64,000 nt of DNA from Gnetum montanum (taxonomy: Eukaryota; Streptophyta; Gnetopsida; Gnetales; Gnetaceae). The notes beneath the pieces were generated by a model. That model made no database searches and was not told the DNA's origin. It saw only the letters and a list, made by a program, of their open reading frames with translations. Position numbers and translations under genes: made by a program. The first letter of the stretch is position 1, and the number at the start of each line of letters is the position of its first letter. This document shows, in pieces, positions 59,504 through 64,000 of the stretch. The stretch covers positions 218,853 through 282,852 of the forward strand of contig MNCI01007798.1 in NCBI GenBank assembly GCA_015680685.1. The letters are read 5' to 3'.

Positions 59504-62500
59504 ATGACCAAGAAATTTCATAGTTTGGAAAGTTTCAAAGTTTCAAAGGATATTCTAGATTCTGAGACTGATTCTTCATCGGAAGAGGAAGAAAAGAAAG
59601 TTTCTGAATTGGGAACAAGTAGTGGAGTGAAAACTAGAAGATCAAGAAGATCACCCATTATATCTGGTTTATCAATTCGTAAGAGAAGATCTAGAAAGTC
59701 TAAGAGTTCAACATTTCAAAGGAATAGGATGGCAAATCCTTGGCAAAGAGTTACACCATTAGGATCTCAAAATTACAATGATATTCCTAAGGTAGTTTAC
59801 AAATATTTGCCTGAGCCTTTTATTCCCAGAAAAGCTTATTTAACTGAAGAATATATTCACGTGTTTGAGTTAGCTTTGGCTCATGCAAATATTCAACATG
59901 AAGATCAAGCTTGTAGGTTGTTTGTATCAAATCTAAAGGATATGGCTCAGATTTGGTATTCAAACTTACCAAGTAATAGTATTACAAGTTGGGATGACAT
60001 GAAGAATCTTTTCTTGGCCCAGTTTGGTAATCAATTAGATCAACAACAACTATACTGTGGGCTAATACAAGCTAAGCAAGGAGTTAAAGAGTCAATTAGA
60101 GATTTCAACATTAAGTTTCAACGAATTTGTGGACTCTTTCAAAGGCAATATAGGCCATCAGAAGAAATGCTTAAGGAAACTTATCTTAAGGCTATCAACC
60201 CCAACATTTCAATTTGGTTAAGGAGAACTCCAAACTTAACTACACTAAATGACTACTTCAGTGAAGCTATACAGTTAGAAAAATAGTTGAACTTGAATCC
60301 TGAAGAAAATATTGCGATTCAAAAAAGAGAAGAAAGAGTTATGATTCCTATGCAAGATTTAGCTCAATTTAAAGCTTTACCAGGTCCATCTGATGTTAAG
60401 ATAGAGCAAGAGCATGAAAGAGTAGGATCTGAAAAAGGACAATTGATGAGAGATATGTCTAACAAAATAGTGAAGCTTGAGAAAGCATTGGCAAGAGTAA
60501 ATATCAAGGAAGAAAGGAAAAGTAGAAAGCATAAACATCAAGACACTAAGTTAGCAGAAGATGAGGATGAAAGTGATCTTATTAACTCTAACTTTCTTAA
60601 TATTGAATCTGATAATGAGTTATCTAGTGTTCACTATGCAAGTAAATCTTCTAGCAATGAATCTAGTGATCCTTCTTCTCTATCAAGTTCTGAAGAAGAT
60701 ATGTCTTCAGATGAAGAGTGCAATAACAATGAAGAAAATGGATATAGTCTTCAATCAAAAGAAAGACTAACTACTTCTAGACCCCCAAATGTTATTACTG
60801 ATCCATCTACTAAGAGAAAAGCTTTTGAGCCAAGTAGAAAGGATAAGAATAAAGGTAAAGACAATCAAGTGGAGCAAAGCACTCCAAATCAGTCTTTCAA
60901 CAAATGGATAAAGAGATCAAGCTTCATTGGTGATGGAGAATATGATTTGATTGAAGACCTTAAACATGTCAAAGCCAATATTAGCCTCTATCAGTTGCTT
61001 CAAATAGGAGATCAGCAAAGAAAGGCTTTAGAGTTCATTAAAGGTAAAAGGAGAGCTAGAGAATCAGAGTTAAGTTATGTGTCTAACAATGATGAAAAAT
61101 TAAGGACTTCATATGATAAGGAAGCTCCTCCTTTCCTTTTGACAATGAAATTAAAGGATAAATTCTTACACAATTGTTTGGTTGATTCTGGAGCTACGTC
61201 TACTATAATGCCATTGTCTATATGTAAGAAACTTGGTTTGATTCCTGAAAAATCAAATAAAAAGATTGTTCAAGTGGATAAAAGTAGAGTGAAGATTGTG
61301 GGTCAATTACCAAATGTTCTATTGGAAATTGCTTCTGAACCTCGCATTAGAAGTAGAGTAACTATTCAAGTGGCAGATATACCAGATTCACATAGTCTCT
61401 TATTGAGTAGAAGTTGGAGTAAGAATTTCTCAGGTTACATATCAACAGATTATTCTCACATGTGGTTACCTTGGAAAGGAGAACCAGATCAGATATACAT
61501 CTATAGCGAACCTTTGATGATAGATAATATTACTTCAAATGGACGAAGTAAAATGGCTAAAAAAGGAGGTGTTGAAAACAAAATTTGTACACTCCAAGAA
61601 AGTTATAGTCCTGAAAAAGAACAATCAAAGCAAGAAGATAAATGGGAGTTATACTTTGACGGTTCATGTAATTCAAAAGGTGTAGGAGTTGGAATAGTTA
61701 TATTCAAGAATGGTACACCTGAAATTCTCAAGGAAATTAATTTATCTTTCCCTTGTACTAACAACAAAGCTGAGTATGAAGCTTTATGCATTGGTATGAG
61801 AATAGCTCTAGACAAAAAGATCAAAGAAATCACTATTAAAGGAGACTCAAGATTAGTCTGTGAACAAGTAAAAGGTAACTGTGTTGTAAAGAGCTCATTC
61901 TTAAGACCTTATAAGCAACTTGCTTGTAAGATGTTAGACCAGTTTCAATATTGCCAAATAGAGCATGTAAATAGAGCAGAGAATCTTATGGCAGACTATT
62001 TGGCAAAAGCAGCTTCAACATTGGATATGCAAATATTAGAAGGTTACAAAGATGTCATGATTGAAGAAGAACATCAGCCATCCGTACCAGATAATATAAG
62101 GCATTTACAAGTATTTGAAGATGATGATCAAGTACTAAGATTTATGAAAAATAAACAAGAATTTGAGGGTCAAGTAATACCCGAAACGTCTTCAAATTCA
62201 AAAGCTAATTTCATTCCAAAGAGGATGATTGATTTAGAACATGAGTTCAAGAAAAATTTACTTACTAGAAAGGACATACAAAACCCAAATAGTCAAGCTT
62301 TTGTGGCAGTGAATTTTGGATTAAACAATGCACCGAAGATGTTAAATGTTACAAAGGAAAGTGATTCAAATTTCAAGCAAGATTTGTTAACATGTCTAAG
62401 AAGTAATTTGGACAATTTTGCTTGGTCTTATGATGATCTTAAAGCTTTTCGGCAAGATGTGATGACACATAAGATTCCTTTAATGGAAGGTTGCAAAACA

Positions 62501-64000
62501 GTCAAGCAAAAACAAAGGAAATTTAATCCATCATTTGAACCAGCTATGGAAGCCGAAATCAAGAAGTTGTTGCAAGCACAAATCATATATCCAGTACGAT
62601 ATTCTACATGGCTTGCTAACCTTGTCCCAGTAAGAAAGAAAAATGGTGATATACGACTCTGTGTAGACTTTAGAAATCTAAATGATGCTTCAAAGAAAGA
62701 TAAGTATCCACTTCCGAGAATTGATGAGATGCTTATTAAAGTCTCAGGTTGCCAAGTATATTCCTTCCTAGACGGTTTCTCAGGTTATAATCAAATCGTG
62801 GTAGATAAGAATGATAGATACAAAACATCATTTATCACTAAGTGGGGAACTTTCGCTTACCAAAGAATGCCATTCGGATTGTCAAATGCCGGAGCTACTT
62901 TTCAAAGAGCAATGGATTTAGCATTTAAGGATTTATTAGGCAAATTCGTGGTGGTTTATTTGGATGATATTACAGTATTTTCAAAGAAGAAAGAAGATCA
63001 TATCGATCATCTTCAGCAAGTTTTCGACAGATGCCGTGAGTTTGGTATTTCATTAAATCCTAAGAAGTGTATCTTTGGGGTTAAATCTGGAAGTTTATTA
63101 GGCCATGTGATATGTCAAGAAGGGATTGCCATAGACAATTCCCGAATTCAAGCAGTACAGAATATTGAGCATCCCTCTAGTAAGAAATCTCTTAGATCAT
63201 TCTTTGGGAAGATAAACTTTGTGAAGAAGTTCATCCCCGGGTTTACTGAAATTACCAAGCCTTTGATGCATATGCTTAAAAAGGACGTCCAAGTAGAGAA
63301 AACACCAGAGTCAGAAAGAGCGTTATCAGAAATCAAAAAGGCTATACAAGAGGCTCCATATTTGGTAAAGCCTAGACTTAAAGAGGATTTTTGGTTATAC
63401 TCTTTTGCTTCAAATGATTCTATCGCCGCTGTTCTTACTCAAAAAGATAGTGAAGGTCAAGATGAACCAATTGGATTCTTTGGGTATCAGATGAAAGGTT
63501 CAGAGTTAAATTATTCAGACTTAGAGAAGCAAGCTTTCGCAGTCATCAAAGCACTTCAACATTTTAAATATTATTTGGAGAGTTCATTAGTACACATTAT
63601 GCTAATTGAACCTGCAGTCAAGCGATTTCTATCCCAAAATGAGATTGGATTGAAAAGAGGAAAATGGCTTATAAAGTTGCAAAGTTTTAGATTTTCATTG
63701 GAAATATGCAAGACAATTAAGGGAATGGGACTAGCCAAGTTAATGACTAGAGAAAGTGAAGTTTATACATTTGACACCCATGAAGAGAATTGGTACAATG
63801 ATATTTTCAAATTTCTTACTATCAGGAAAATCCCAAATAATTTAACTGCAAATCAAAAGAGAGCTTTCTTCAAAAGATCACGAAGATTTGTTGTTAAAGA
63901 TGGTATATTATATCAAAAGGATTTTCGGGGAGTTTTATTAGAATGCATTCATAATGATCAAATTAGTTTCATTTTGGAACAATTTCATGATCATTTGAAT
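59504..64000 (+). CDS. T1 Gag-Pro-RNaseH-RT polyprotein, one internal TAG, partial
   Basis: A single frame of 1499 codons to the window end with one TAG at 60284-60286 (codon 261). Order: a Ser/Arg-rich N-terminus; gag domain at about residues 135-225 (MAQIWYSNLPS, then SWDDMKNLFLAQFG); TAG; a coiled-coil and acidic Ser-rich linker without a CCHC knuckle; protease VDSGATSTIMP with Asp561; a complete RNase H starting near Trp714 with Asp717, Glu757, Asp781 and Asp831 (YFDGS, NNKAEYEAL, KGDSRL, ADYLAKA); reverse transcriptase with YLDD at 1152-1155; a second RNase H-like domain whose Asp positions are replaced (LYSFASNDS, MLIEPAVKRFL); and the start of the integrase zinc domain. The second RNase H lies before RT, unlike the usual Ty3/gypsy order. 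The TAG may be a Gln CAG mutation or a read-through site. Confidence 0.93.

Larger units (their letters stand above)
57650..64000 (+). mobile_element. T1: Tat-like Ty3/gypsy element, 3' end outside window
   Basis: LTR-like U3 with a TATA box, the same primer-site sequence as A and B, and a long gag-pol frame that still reads at the window end. The low damage (one stop in 1499 codons) makes it the youngest element here. The left LTR edge is uncertain because the 3' LTR is not in view. Confidence 0.85.

Overview
The window is intergenic DNA of a large, repeat-rich plant genome. It consists almost entirely of nested, mostly decayed LTR retrotransposons of the Ty3/gypsy and Ty1/copia superfamilies. 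Plant origin is inferred from the Tat/Ogre-like, Athila-like and copia element types and from the plant-type second RNase H in the last element. A gymnosperm or another giant-genome seed plant is plausible but not proven. No tRNA, rRNA, CRISPR array or convincing intact host gene was seen. There is an assembly gap at 17041-17583 and a single N at 920.

Layout, left to right (names A, B, X, Y, T1 and copia-1/2/3 are mine). A (1-8443, +): a gag-protease-only Ty3/gypsy-type element without RT or integrase, its 5' LTR cut by the window edge. X1a tail (8444-9835) and X1b 3' part (9836-15745, +): Athila-like LTRs plus a downstream ORF2 fragment, interrupted by the short copia-2 (11501-14627). 15746-17040: AT-rich, unassigned. 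copia-1 (gap to 24311, +): a near-complete copia element whose gag-pol frame is broken only by four nonsense codons. copia-3 (24312-37790, -): a decayed copia element split by B (27351-36083, +), which has the same unusual plan as A. Y (37791-41575 plus 55011-56123, -): an Athila-like element whose gag is interrupted by X2 (41576-55005, -), a complete 13.4 kb relative with 936-bp LTRs and a near-perfect 5-bp target duplication. 56124-57650: an ORF2-like fragment and a GC-richer island. T1 (about 57650 to beyond 64000, +): a young-looking Tat-like Ty3/gypsy element with a reading frame of 1499 codons broken by one TAG.

The most interesting biology is in two places. T1 carries a second RNase H with all four catalytic acidic residues between protease and reverse transcriptase, while the RNase H after RT has lost its catalytic residues. 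A and B share a non-autonomous plan: gag, protease, arrays of a core motif (ATGRCNTTAAACTA), and two short blocks bounded by splice-like signals. A, B and T1 use the same primer-binding-site sequence, so a T1-like element could have supplied enzymes to A and B. Stop codons throughout the decayed elements fall mostly at Gln, Arg and Trp codons, as expected from deamination of methylated cytosine.
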